Shown here: positions 1-4,654 of the stretch, piece after piece | Layout of the letters: every line of letters starts with the position of its first letter | Position numbering within the stretch: position 1 is the first letter of the stretch | NCBI GenBank assembly: GCA_002371025.1 | Contig: DFFQ01000013.1 | Location: forward strand, 1-5,182 | Reading direction: 5' to 3' | From: Lachnospiraceae bacterium UBA3772 | Lineage (GTDB): Bacteria > Bacillota > Clostridia > Lachnospirales > Lachnospiraceae | Length of the DNA: 5,182 nucleotides | Translations under genes and position numbers: made by a program | Notes under the pieces: model-generated | Seen by the model: the letters and a program-made list of their open reading frames with translations, nothing else | Database searches by the model: none | Told to the model about the DNA's origin: nothing

Positions 1-62
1 CCTGTTAAAATATCATCACAGCAGTTACCAGTGAATAATTCGTCACAATATTTACAGTTCAT
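1..62 (-). CDS. Cys-rich small protein, N-terminal fragment
   Basis: The first 20 codons of a gene running off the left edge, starting at the ATG complementary to 60-62. The visible peptide begins MNCKYCDELFTGNCCDD, with Cys at residues 3, 6, 14 and 15. A CxxC pair followed by a CC pair suggests a small zinc-binding (ribbon-like) protein, but only part of a possible site is visible, so the function stays open. The start is supported by an AAAGGAG ribosome site about 7 bases upstream, which overlaps the stop codon of the preceding gene (76-78). The two genes are therefore translationally adjacent and probably co-transcribed. Confidence 0.7.
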   Translation of the reverse strand, partial: MNCKYCDELFTGNCCDDILT

Positions 63-75
63 TCCTTTTCTCCTT

Positions 76-243
76 TCATTTGCAATCGTCAGCATCTTTA
101 GTAGTTAAAGCATGCACAGCCTGCTCAACCGCTATGATCTGCTTTTCAAGAAGCTCTATATAATCGAATAGTTCTTTCTCAAATGGTCCTCTGTATTTCT
201 TTCTGAGGTTTATCCATTTGTTTGATCTCGTGAAGTCTTTCAT
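76..243 (-). CDS. 55-aa helical hypothetical protein
   Basis: I do not recognise this protein. The start is placed at MKDFTRSNKW because GGGAGG lies about 8 bases upstream. The in-frame ATG 15 codons earlier (286-288) has no ribosome site and lies inside the terminator hairpin at 281-308. The N-terminus is basic (residues 1-18, RSNKWINLRKKYR) and residues 20-45 look like one amphipathic helix (EKELFDYIELLEKQIIAVEQ) that could form a coiled coil. No membrane segment. It sits between the terminator of the 317-688 gene and the Cys-rich gene at 1-62. No box promoter is visible in front of it, so it may depend on read-through or on a promoter I cannot see. Confidence 0.78.
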   Translation of the reverse strand: MKDFTRSNKWINLRKKYRGPFEKELFDYIELLEKQIIAVEQAVHALTTKDADDCK

Positions 244-280
244 CCCTAATTCCTCCCATGCAATCGAATTCGAAAAATAT

Positions 281-308
281 AACCCCATGACATTTCTGCC
301 ACAGGGTT
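281..308 (-). terminator. Rho-independent terminator after the 123-aa gene
   Basis: On the minus strand a 12-bp stem (AACCCTGTGGCA with TGTCATGGGGTT, three G-T wobbles) is closed by a GAAA tetraloop and followed by ATATTTTTC. It begins 8 bases after the stop codon of the 317-688 gene. Confidence 0.85.
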
Positions 309-316
309 TTCGTGAG

Positions 317-688
317 TTACTTGAGAAGTCTCATATCATCTAAGATATGACTCCAGTTTTCTCCTGATTTGTATCTCTCTTCAGCACGAAGCTTTTCTCT
401 TGCTGTCAAAGGCCTTCTTGCTTTAGCATACATTCCAGTTCTGGGATCGTAAAATTCGGTTTCCCGCCTTCTTTCCTCTGTCTTTACTGTCTTATACTTC
501 ACTCCCTTTGCAATAAGTGGAGCTCCGATAGCAGCAAGTCCAGCGGCTTCAGCAGGATGCTCCAAACACCACTGAATCCCAGATGCAACTTTCTGTTTGC
601 CAGCATCAATAGTATCTTTGACTTTCTTCTTGAAAGCCTCCTTTTTGAAGTCTTTAAAGAATACAACTTTTTCGTTCTGCTGTTCCAT
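317..688 (-). CDS. 123-aa basic protein with one hydrophobic segment, unknown function
   Basis: An unrecognised protein. The reading frame has two close ATGs (692-694 and 686-688). The second is chosen because GAAAGGAG lies 7 bases before it but only about 1 base before the first. Residues 1-33 are Lys-rich and helical. Residues 45-63 (PAEAAGLAAIGAPLIAKGV) are an Ala/Gly-rich hydrophobic stretch that may insert in or lie on a membrane. Residues 64-123 are strongly charged (KTEERRRETEFYDP, TAREKLRAEERYKSG) and end in a short helix. It has its own box promoter at 732-755 and a strong terminator at 281-308, so it is probably a monocistronic unit as well as receiving read-through from the operon upstream. 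The layout 'hydrophobic Gly/Ala segment followed by a charged tail' resembles the 4093-4254 gene; common ancestry is only a guess. Confidence 0.85.
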   Translation of the reverse strand: MEQQNEKVVFFKDFKKEAFKKKVKDTIDAGKQKVASGIQWCLEHPAEAAGLAAIGAPLIAKGVKYKTVKTEERRRETEFYDPRTGMYAKARRPLTAREKLRAEERYKSGENWSHILDDMRLLK

Positions 689-731
689 AATCATTCTCCT
701 TTCAAATATAAATGAGATCACCAAGTCTCTC

Positions 732-755
732 ACTATAGGAAAGGTAAAAATTGCG
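732..755 (-). promoter_or_regulatory. Box promoter P1 (for 317-688)
   Basis: Minus strand: CGCAATTTTTACC, 5 bases (TTTCC), TATAGT. The -10 edge is 44 bases from the ATG at 688. The box begins 3 bases after the stop codon of the 759-1184 gene, with no terminator between them. Confidence 0.72.
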
Positions 756-758
756 GAA

Positions 759-1184
759 TTAGTCTTTTGCATCTTTGAATAAATGCTTATCGATAACTTT
801 AAACAGCTCCTGATACATTTCAGCGTATTCCGTTGGATCCTCTAGTTCTATCATGGAGCCGTTGCATCCTCGTCTAATAGAACCTAAAGAATTGATACTG
901 GCTTTATAGTTGCCAAGTGTTATATCGCAGATCTTTAAGCATGACTTTTCGAGTTCTCTATAATTTTCGTAATAATGATTTAATTTTTCTTCCGGAATAT
1001 CATCTCCCATATGCTTATTAAGCTCTGTAATGTACTTCAAGAATGTGCTTTCATTTTTCGTGACAAGATTAGTTATTCCGCTTTTGTATTGTAAAGGATT
1101 GGATCTCAGCTCTTTTTCCTGCTTGATAGATTTAAATAATTCGTTAAGTTCTACATCATTTAAAGTACTCAGATCAATGTTCAT
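759..1184 (-). CDS. 141-aa helical hypothetical protein
   Basis: No family recognised. The start is the ATG at 1182-1184, with GGGAGG 6 bases upstream, rather than the longer form beginning at 1208. The protein is almost entirely predicted helix and mostly acidic, with no membrane segment. Residues 3-25 and 39-80 are amphipathic (LNDVELNELFKSIKQEK; STFLKYITELNKH). A Gly-rich turn follows (SLGSIRRGCNGS, near residues 98-109) and then an acidic helix to the C-terminus. Its start overlaps the end of the preceding gene by 11 bases, and its ribosome site lies inside that gene's last codons, so translation of the two is probably coupled. The box promoter P1 starts right after its stop codon. Confidence 0.85.
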   Translation of the reverse strand: MNIDLSTLNDVELNELFKSIKQEKELRSNPLQYKSGITNLVTKNESTFLKYITELNKHMGDDIPEEKLNHYYENYRELEKSCLKICDITLGNYKASINSLGSIRRGCNGSMIELEDPTEYAEMYQELFKVIDKHLFKDAKD

Positions 1185-1647
1185 AAACTTCCTCCCTATT
1201 TTCAACAATCACATTCGGATTCCAAATAACTATCGAGTCTACATCCCATGTATTAAATCGACCGGGATTAGTATGAAGTTCCCAATAATTATCAGCATGA
1301 ATAAGTTCCATTCCGTCGTATTCTTTCATGATGACATTAAAATCCAAATAACGTGAATGCATTTTGTGGTACTGCTTAAGATACTTCCAAATATCTTTAT
1401 CCTTCTTGACAGTAAGAATCTTTGCTGTATCTTTCACAGAAAATATAAAGTGCGAATTCAAACTATCTAAATGAAACTCTTCGCCTTCACACCAATCTCT
1501 CCATGATAAGTCAGTGCATACAGGAGATCCCCATAGTCCATACGGAGGTTTATTAAGATAATAATTGTCACGTCCTAAGTTGATTTTCTCTTTGAACTTA
1601 TCTAAATCGAAGTGATCGTTTCCATAATGCACATATTTTCTGTTCAT
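1174..1647 (-). CDS. 157-aa protein, possible ADP-ribosyltransferase-like fold
   Basis: The start has GGGAGG 6 bases upstream of the ATG at 1645-1647. Visible motifs in order: YVHYG (residues 5-9), PYGLWGSPV (35-43), an aromatic SWRDWCEGEEF (48-58), a strand HFIFSV (66-71), EYDGMELI (109-116) and WDVDSIVIWNP (134-144). The order 'H/Y strand, G-L-W-x-S motif, YDG motif, C-terminal WD-DSI-NP strand' resembles small phage proteins that I associate with an ADP-ribosyltransferase-like fold. This is pattern recognition, not an alignment, and the catalytic residues are not certain. If correct, the protein would modify a host protein or nucleic acid using NAD. It is soluble and is the best candidate enzyme in the window. 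It is the third gene of the XRE operon and overlaps the next gene by 11 bases, whose ribosome site is encoded by its own EEVYEH ending. An alternative is a non-enzymatic phage protein of unknown fold. Confidence 0.85.
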   Translation of the reverse strand: MNRKYVHYGNDHFDLDKFKEKINLGRDNYYLNKPPYGLWGSPVCTDLSWRDWCEGEEFHLDSLNSHFIFSVKDTAKILTVKKDKDIWKYLKQYHKMHSRYLDFNVIMKEYDGMELIHADNYWELHTNPGRFNTWDVDSIVIWNPNVIVENREEVYEH

Positions 1648-1670
1648 AAACTTCCTCCCAAGAAATATAA

Positions 1671-1991
1671 TTAAGCATACTTCCTCTGCAGCTCATCAAT
1701 CCTGAAATCTGACTTAGCCCTTGTAAGGTCCATGGTATGCTCTTCTGTTTCAAGCAAAATATAAGCATAAGTAAGCATCCTGATTATCTCTTCTCTCTCC
1801 GCTCCTTTTGCTTTCATCTTCCTTGCTACACTAAGGCATTTCAGAAGGTGCGCCTTTGTTTCCAATTTTTGCTTTATAGACCCCTTATCTTTCAAAATAT
1901 AACATTCCACCGGGTCGTTTCCGTTGTACGCAATAGCATTAACAAAGTATTTTCCGAGTTCCATCATTTCGTTTTTATCTACAAGTGCCAT
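1671..1991 (-). CDS. 106-aa helical hypothetical protein
   Basis: Not recognised. The ATG at 1989-1991 has GGGGAG 7 bases upstream. The N-terminal third has a short helix and a possible strand (residues 7-32, MELGKYFVNAIAYNG then PVECYILKD). The rest is helical and basic: residues 40-60 (QKLETKAHLLKCLSVARKMK), 64-82 (EREEIIRMLTYAYILLE) and a charged C-terminal helix. No membrane segment and no metal-binding cluster. It lies 28 bases after the XRE regulator's stop and 23 bases before the next start, with no terminator in either gap, so it belongs to that operon. Confidence 0.87.
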   Translation of the reverse strand: MALVDKNEMMELGKYFVNAIAYNGNDPVECYILKDKGSIKQKLETKAHLLKCLSVARKMKAKGAEREEIIRMLTYAYILLETEEHTMDLTRAKSDFRIDELQRKYA

Positions 1992-2019
1992 TTTTATACT
2001 CCCCTCTTGATTTGTATGA

Positions 2020-2361
2020 TTATTCTTCTGACCATTTTTCAGTAAGTAGTGCTTTCAAATGCTTGTTTTCTTCCGCTACTCGATCAATAATTCCTTGAAG
2101 CCTTAAGATTTCTTCATCGATGCTGTCACCTTCTTTTACAAGAGAATATAATAGATCAGTATCTTCCGGATACATAGCGAGTGCAAGCAAGCTATTATAC
2201 ACATCTTCTGGCATTCTTTTTGCTATTTCATGCTCGTACCTATGACAAGTCGACGATGATATGCCGAGTGTCTTTCCAAATTGCTTCATTGACATGCCAT
2301 AGTGATCTCGAATTCTCTTAAACGCCTTGCCAAATCCAGGACAAATAGTGTAGCCTTTCAT
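2020..2361 (-). CDS. XRE-family helix-turn-helix regulator
   Basis: A small DNA-binding protein of 113 aa. The start at MKGYTICPG is chosen because AAAGGAGG lies 7 bases upstream; a longer frame starting at 2379 lacks a site. Residues 9-45 form a Cro/CI-like HTH: AFKRIRDHYGMSMKQFGKTL (helices 1-2), turn GIS, then recognition helix SSSTCHRYEHEI. The domain continues to about residue 65. Residues 82-110 (DEEILRLQGIIDRVAEENKHL) form a coiled coil with a hydrophobic heptad pattern, probably for dimerisation. It is longer than a minimal Cro protein and shorter than a full CI repressor, with no peptidase domain. It is the only clear transcription factor here and could regulate the repeated box promoters, but no site proves this. 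It lies just after the hairpin at 2388-2412 and heads the group of four soluble genes. Confidence 0.88.
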   Translation of the reverse strand: MKGYTICPGFGKAFKRIRDHYGMSMKQFGKTLGISSSTCHRYEHEIAKRMPEDVYNSLLALAMYPEDTDLLYSLVKEGDSIDEEILRLQGIIDRVAEENKHLKALLTEKWSEE

Positions 2362-2387
2362 ATATAATCCTCCTTTCAAAAAGAAAT

Positions 2388-2412
2388 AGAGGACAAGATA
2401 ATCCTGCCCTCT
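2388..2412 (-). terminator. Terminator or attenuator before the XRE gene
   Basis: Minus strand: a 10-bp stem (AGAGGGCAGG with CTTGTCCTCT) and an ATTAT loop, then ATTTCTTTTT. It follows the 22-codon ORF and ends only about 27 bases before the XRE start, with the XRE ribosome site right after its T-run. I see no box promoter between it and the XRE gene, so the regulator operon probably depends on partial read-through here or on an unseen promoter. Confidence 0.8.
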
Positions 2413-2431
2413 TGGTTTCCTAATTTGTACT

Positions 2432-2500
2432 TTAGTTGTTATGATCCATTACGATCAAAACAAGCCCAGCACAAATCAAGATTACTCCAATAGTAAACAT
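2432..2500 (-). CDS. 22-aa single-span membrane peptide
   Basis: A very short ORF, MFTIGVILICAGLVLIV then MDHNN. Residues 2-17 are purely hydrophobic and can form one membrane helix, with an acidic/polar tail. AGGAGG lies 9 bases before the ATG at 2498-2500. It starts 21 bases after the stop of the 59-aa membrane protein and ends before the terminator at 2388-2412, so both share promoter P2. The ribosome site and hydrophobicity support translation. Its size leaves open that it is a leader peptide for the downstream hairpin rather than an effector. Confidence 0.65.
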   Translation of the reverse strand: MFTIGVILICAGLVLIVMDHNN

Positions 2501-2521
2501 ATTATTTGTCCTCCTTCTTCA

Positions 2522-2701
2522 TCAGTCTTCATTACTGGTTTCCTTACGGGAAGATCTGACTGCCCGATTATAAGAAACCTTTTCGTAAATAGCTACTCCA
2601 GCCCAGATCATTCCACAAATAGCGAATGATGCCGCTGTGATAACGCCAGTTACAATCATAGATTCCTTTGTTATCAAATCAGTCATTTTCTTGTTCCACA
2701 T
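2522..2701 (-). CDS. 59-aa single-span membrane protein
   Basis: Unrecognised. It begins MWNKKMTDLITKES and has one membrane helix at about residues 15-39 (MIVTGVITAASFAICGMIW onward), followed by a basic and then acidic tail (YNRAVRSSRKETSNED). AGGAGG lies 7 bases upstream of the ATG at 2699-2701. The -10 of box promoter P2 is 38 bases from the start, the same geometry as in the other cassettes. It forms a two-gene unit with the 22-aa peptide. Confidence 0.82.
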   Translation of the reverse strand: MWNKKMTDLITKESMIVTGVITAASFAICGMIWAGVAIYEKVSYNRAVRSSRKETSNED

Positions 2702-2738
2702 AATATTTCCTCCTTAAAAATGAATACTTATATGATTC

Positions 2739-2762
2739 ATTAAAAGGCCTGTAAAAATTGCG
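2739..2762 (-). promoter_or_regulatory. Box promoter P2 (for 2522-2701 and the operon after it)
   Basis: Minus strand: CGCAATTTTTACA, 5 bases (GGCCT), TTTAAT. It directly follows the T-run of the terminator at 2773-2793, joined by ATGAAT. Confidence 0.8.
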
Positions 2763-2772
2763 ATTCATAAAA

Positions 2773-2793
2773 AAAGAGCCTATGCAGCTCTTT
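2773..2793 (-). terminator. Terminator containing the stop codon of 2780-3073
   Basis: Minus strand: a 7-bp stem (AAAGAGC with GCTCTTT) around a 7-base loop, with a run of Ts beginning in the 3' arm. The last codons and the TAG of the 97-aa gene form the 5' arm and loop. Confidence 0.8.
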
Positions 2794-3073
2794 CGTGTAG
2801 TACTTCAAACCAAGTATGCATTGGATCATGCATTCCCACATATTTATGCCAGAATGAAGAATTGGCTTCTTCACTAATAACTTCGTGAAATGGATTTGTC
2901 TTATAATAGTCCAAAACACGGTTTATATAGTTCTGTGCCTCCTCTTCTGTGCTATAGATAAAGAATTGTTCAGTTCCAACTACTTCGTTCTCCATGAACA
3001 CACGAACGACATAGACCTCTTTATAGTCTTTCTTAAATAAATCTTTAACGGCTTCCTTGTAAGAATAATACAT
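2780..3073 (-). CDS. 97-aa soluble hypothetical protein
   Basis: Not recognised. The start is MYYSYKEAVKDL at 3071-3073, with AAAAGGAGG 7 bases upstream. The open frame continues upstream to 3142, but that extension runs through promoter P3 and is rejected. Residues 1-16 are a Lys-rich helix and residues 18-42 look like two strands (EVYVVRVFMENEV, TEQFFIYS). Residues 43-58 are a helix (TEEEAQNYINRVLDYY). The C-terminal part is aromatic with several His residues (WHKYVGMHDPMHTWF). This suggests a small alpha/beta fold without membrane segments; the His cluster could bind metal, but that is a guess. Own box promoter (P3) and own terminator make it a single-gene cassette. Confidence 0.85.
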   Translation of the reverse strand: MYYSYKEAVKDLFKKDYKEVYVVRVFMENEVVGTEQFFIYSTEEEAQNYINRVLDYYKTNPFHEVISEEANSSFWHKYVGMHDPMHTWFEVLHERAA

Positions 3074-3112
3074 AGTTTTCCTCCTTTTAAAAATATCGTT
3101 TAAGATTATTTC

Positions 3113-3136
3113 ATTAGAGGGAATGTAAATTGTGCG
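3113..3136 (-). promoter_or_regulatory. Box promoter P3 (for 2780-3073)
   Basis: Minus strand: CGCACAATTTACA, 5 bases (TTCCC), TCTAAT. The -10 edge is 40 bases from the start codon. On the + strand the 14 bases GCGATTCATAAAAA at its upstream border also occur at P2. Confidence 0.75.
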
Positions 3137-3148
3137 ATTCATAAAAAC

Positions 3149-3183
3149 AAGAGGACCTGTGATAGTCTTTCACAAGCCCTCCT
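3149..3183 (-). terminator. Terminator after the 57-aa membrane gene
   Basis: Minus strand: a 14-bp stem (AGGAGGGCTTGTGA with TCACAGGTCCTCTT), 7-base loop, then GTTTTTAT. It is the same family as the terminator at 4055-4088: GGGCTT and AGGTCC are conserved in the two arms while the flanking pairs differ. Confidence 0.88.
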
Positions 3184-3187
3184 GCCT

Positions 3188-3361
3188 TTAACGTTTGTTA
3201 TTACTTATTCTTCCGACGATGATCCCAATCGCCAGAGGTACAAATAATACAATAACAATAACCGCAATCACTGGTGCGATTATCTGCAGAATAGCTCCCA
3301 GTATCGGAAGCACAACTGCCAAAATAATACATACCAGTCCAAGAGTCAACAATGTCATCAT
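3188..3361 (-). CDS. 57-aa very hydrophobic two-span membrane protein
   Basis: It begins MMTLLTLGLVCIILAVV and is almost wholly hydrophobic. Two helices are likely, at about residues 3-25 and 27-50, with a short basic tail (GRISNNKR), so the C-terminus is probably cytoplasmic. AGGAGG lies 9 bases before the first ATG (3359-3361). No charged residue lies inside the hydrophobic part, which fits a small membrane-perturbing or holin-like protein or a membrane anchor, but I do not recognise a family. Own promoter P4 and terminator at 3149-3183. Confidence 0.83.
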   Translation of the reverse strand: MMTLLTLGLVCIILAVVLPILGAILQIIAPVIAVIVIVLFVPLAIGIIVGRISNNKR

Positions 3362-3405
3362 AATATTTTTCCTCCTTAAAATATAATCAATCCATCATTA
3401 GATTC

Positions 3406-3429
3406 ATTATAAGGAGTGTAAAAATTGTG
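3406..3429 (-). promoter_or_regulatory. Box promoter P4 (for 3188-3361)
   Basis: Minus strand: CACAATTTTTACA, 5 bases (CTCCT), perfect TATAAT. Its box shares bases with the terminator of the preceding gene, whose T-run is the box's own ATTTTT. Confidence 0.8.
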
Positions 3430-3449
3430 GGGACCTGTAATAGATCCCC
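3429..3449 (-). terminator. Terminator fused to promoter P4
   Basis: Minus strand: an 8-bp stem (GGGGATCT with AGGTCCCC) and an ATTAC loop, followed directly by ACAATTTTTACA, which is the P4 box. It ends the 3457-3630 gene. Confidence 0.82.
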
Positions 3450-3456
3450 ATTCCTT

Positions 3457-3630
3457 TCACATGTTCTTCATCACCTCCTCGAAATGCTTTAATAGTCTCT
3501 CATTAGTCTTAAGTAAGTCATTCGTCAGTTCCTCAATCTCCAGATGCTGCAATGATCTATCCTCGACAGATCTATCAGCATAAAGAGCCATAGTACTTTC
3601 ACTATCTTTAACTTTTCTAAATCCAAACAT
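3457..3630 (-). CDS. 57-aa acidic helical protein
   Basis: Unrecognised soluble protein. It begins MFGFRKVKDSESTMALYADR, and residues 22-56 form one long amphipathic helix (SVEDRSLQHLEIEELTNDLL, then KTNERLLKHFEEVMKNM) with regular Leu/Ile spacing, probably a coiled coil. AGGAGG lies 8 bases before the ATG at 3628-3630. It is one of the few cassette products here with no membrane segment. The short conserved-looking head plus coiled coil suggests a protein-binding role, for example with a host enzyme, but that is speculation. Own promoter P5 and a terminator fused with P4. Confidence 0.8.
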   Translation of the reverse strand: MFGFRKVKDSESTMALYADRSVEDRSLQHLEIEELTNDLLKTNERLLKHFEEVMKNM

Positions 3631-3669
3631 AATAAAATCCTCCTTCTATGATAAAACAACATTTGTTCT

Positions 3670-3693
3670 ATAAAAGGAGATGCAATTTTTGCG
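3670..3693 (-). promoter_or_regulatory. Box promoter P5 (for 3457-3630)
   Basis: Minus strand: CGCAAAAATTGCA, 5 bases (TCTCC), TTTTAT. The -10 edge is 40 bases from the start. The box edge touches an inverted repeat at 3693-3705. Confidence 0.72.
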
Positions 3694-3715
3694 AACAGTT
3701 TGTTCTATTTAGAAC
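3693..3715. repeat. Overlapping inverted repeats GAACA/TGTTC and GTTCT/AGAAC
   Basis: GAACA-GTT-TGTTC (3693-3705) overlaps GTTCT-ATTT-AGAAC (3702-3715), immediately upstream of promoter P5. This could be an operator. The spacing does not match a GAAC-N4-GTTC LexA box. Confidence 0.4.
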
Positions 3716-3745
3716 TCAATTTAACTTCACCGAGAAAAATATAAG

Positions 3746-3766
3746 AGGAGGATTAATTCACCTCCT
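3746..3766 (-). terminator. Terminator containing the stop codon of 3753-3992
   Basis: Minus strand: AGGAGG and CCTCCT pair around a 9-base loop that contains the TAA, followed by CTTATATTTTTC. The stem is short (6 bp), but the T-run and position fit the other cassettes. Confidence 0.65.
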
Positions 3767-3992
3767 TTCTTTTGTCCTTCTTCTCGTACTTGTCAAGGAA
3801 ATAAGCTGTCGTTAATGACACTCCATAGCAGGCTATTCCGTACATCATAATTCCTGTTCCGACACTATTTACCGTGTCAGATACAAGACTCAAATTGTAC
3901 ATAACCCTTACTATGAAAGCTGCAATCATTGTCATTAGCAAGTTTCCATAACCAAATACTGCTAAGGCCAACCAAGCTTTTTCATGTTTCAT
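3753..3992 (-). CDS. 79-aa two-span membrane protein
   Basis: AGGAGG lies 9 bases before the ATG at 3990-3992. Membrane helices lie at about residues 6-28 (AWLALAVFGYGNLLMTMIAA onward) and 44-66 (VGTGIMMYGIACYGVSLTTA onward), joined by a loop with one Asp, and the protein ends in a strongly charged tail (DKYEKKDKRKEVN). Both termini are probably cytoplasmic. Size and topology fit class II holins and also many unrelated small phage membrane proteins. With no lysin beside it and several similar membrane genes around, holin is not a safe call. Single-gene cassette with promoter P6 and terminator 3746-3766. Confidence 0.87.
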   Translation of the reverse strand: MKHEKAWLALAVFGYGNLLMTMIAAFIVRVMYNLSLVSDTVNSVGTGIMMYGIACYGVSLTTAYFLDKYEKKDKRKEVN

Positions 3993-4025
3993 AATCCTTT
4001 TCCTCCTTATAGATCATTATGTTCT

Positions 4026-4049
4026 ATAATAAAGGATGTAAAAATTGCA
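4026..4049 (-). promoter_or_regulatory. Box promoter P6 (for 3753-3992)
   Basis: Minus strand: TGCAATTTTTACA, 5 bases (TCCTT), TATTAT. It abuts the T-run of the terminator at 4055-4088; the -10 edge is 34 bases from the start. Confidence 0.78.
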
Positions 4050-4054
4050 AAAAT

Positions 4055-4088
4055 ATAAGGACCTGCAGCATTAACTGCAAGCCCTTAT
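4055..4088 (-). terminator. Terminator after 4093-4254
   Basis: Minus strand: a 14-bp stem (ATAAGGGCTTGCAG with CTGCAGGTCCTTAT, two wobbles), TTAATG loop, then ATTTTT. It is the strongest hairpin in the window. Confidence 0.9.
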
Positions 4089-4092
4089 GCTT

Positions 4093-4254
4093 TTATTTCT
4101 TCTTTTCTTCAGATTCGTCTCCGGAGAGCTGTTTCTTCACCTCCTTTTCTACGGTATACTCCATTTTCTTGTCCTCAACAATGCCAGCCAATATAGCTAA
4201 GCCAGCACCGAATAAGCCAAGTCCTGCCTTCCCGAGATCTAAATTCATTTTCAT
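4093..4254 (-). CDS. 53-aa membrane protein with charged tail
   Basis: MKMNLDLGKAGLGLFGAGLA opens a Gly/Ala/Leu-rich hydrophobic helix at about residues 7-26. A highly charged tail follows (EDKKMEYTVEKEVKKQL, then SGDESEEKKK). The first ATG (4252-4254) is chosen because AAAGGAG lies about 10 bases upstream, against 16 for the second (4246-4248). It is probably a single-span protein with a cytoplasmic tail. I do not recognise it. Its layout recalls the 317-688 protein (Gly/Ala segment, then a Lys/Glu-rich part with a KT-V-like or YTV motif). Own promoter P7 and the strong terminator at 4055-4088. Confidence 0.82.
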   Translation of the reverse strand: MKMNLDLGKAGLGLFGAGLAILAGIVEDKKMEYTVEKEVKKQLSGDESEEKKK

Positions 4255-4292
4255 AACTGTAGTTCTCCTTTCAAATAATCTGAAATTGTATC

Positions 4293-4316
4293 ATTAAAAG
4301 CCATGAAATATTTGCG
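4293..4316 (-). promoter_or_regulatory. Box promoter P7 (for 4093-4254)
   Basis: Minus strand: CGCAAATATTTCA, 5 bases (TGGCT), TTTAAT. The -10 edge is 39 bases from the start. Confidence 0.72.
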
Positions 4317-4330
4317 GTTCGTTCGAAAAA

Positions 4331-4358
4331 GAAAGAGCACCTGTAAAAGATGCCCTTC
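4331..4358 (-). terminator. Terminator after 4367-4576
   Basis: Minus strand: GAAGGGCATCT pairs with AGGTGCTCTTTC (11 bp, one bulged T) around a TTTAC loop, followed by TTTTTC. It shares the AGGT-GC-TC type of 3' arm with the other cassette terminators. Confidence 0.82.
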
Positions 4359-4366
4359 CTTAATAA

Positions 4367-4576
4367 TTACCTAACTTCCAGATTCCTCCTTTCTTTTCTC
4401 TTCTCGCACCAGATCTGAATCTCAGTACCAAAATACTGGACCCACTCATAGATGAACAGCGCGGTTACGATACCGATCTTTCTCGGCGTTGATAACCCCA
4501 CTAATCCAGCTATTTGGACCACAGCAAATAATACCGTGATTGTCATAAGTACATAATAACGTGAATAGTTCTTCAT
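4367..4576 (-). CDS. 69-aa two-span membrane protein
   Basis: AGGAGG lies 8 bases before the ATG at 4574-4576. Membrane helices lie at about residues 7-28 (YYVLMTITVLFAVVQIAGLV onward) and 34-55 (IGIVTALFIYEWVQYFGTEI onward), separated by a short STPRK turn. A basic tail follows (CEKRKERRN), so the loop and tail charges suggest a hairpin with both ends inside the cell or a re-entrant second helix. Not recognised. It is a single-gene cassette with promoter P8 and a family-type terminator. Confidence 0.86.
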   Translation of the reverse strand: MKNYSRYYVLMTITVLFAVVQIAGLVGLSTPRKIGIVTALFIYEWVQYFGTEIQIWCEKRKERRNLEVR

Positions 4577-4612
4577 AATTAATTCCTCCTTTTTGATAGA
4601 TAAATTACTGCT

Positions 4613-4636
4613 ATCATAGGAGTTGTTATTTTTGCG
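4613..4636 (-). promoter_or_regulatory. Box promoter P8 (for 4367-4576)
   Basis: Minus strand: CGCAAAAATAACA, 5 bases (ACTCC), TATGAT. The -10 edge is 37 bases from the start. Confidence 0.78.
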
Positions 4637-4654
4637 AAAATGCTCACAAACTCG

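Noticed and set aside
1030..1356. Plus-strand ORFs such as 1030-1356, 1737-2045, 2441-2629, 4019-4297 and 4806-5012
   Set aside because: They are antisense to well-supported minus-strand genes or to promoters, lack ribosome sites, and their peptides are low-complexity Phe/Ile/Ser-rich products of reversed AT-rich coding sequence.
2739..2773. Ordinary sigma-70 promoters with a -35 hexamer
   Set aside because: The hexamers 17 bases before the -10 (such as TGAATC, ACATTC, ATTTTC) show no TTGACA-like consensus across the ten sites; conservation lies between the usual -35 and -10 positions.
3074..3142. N-terminal extension of the 97-aa protein to an ATG at 3142
   Set aside because: It would run through the -10 and box of promoter P3 and has no ribosome site; AAAAGGAGG marks the ATG at 3073.
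3693..3705. Clostridial/Bacillus LexA box
   Set aside because: The half-sites GAAC and GTTC are separated by 5 bases here instead of the 4 of the known box.
3753..3992. Confident holin call for the two-span membrane protein
   Set aside because: Size and topology fit, but there is no endolysin nearby and several other small membrane proteins in the array look equally suitable.
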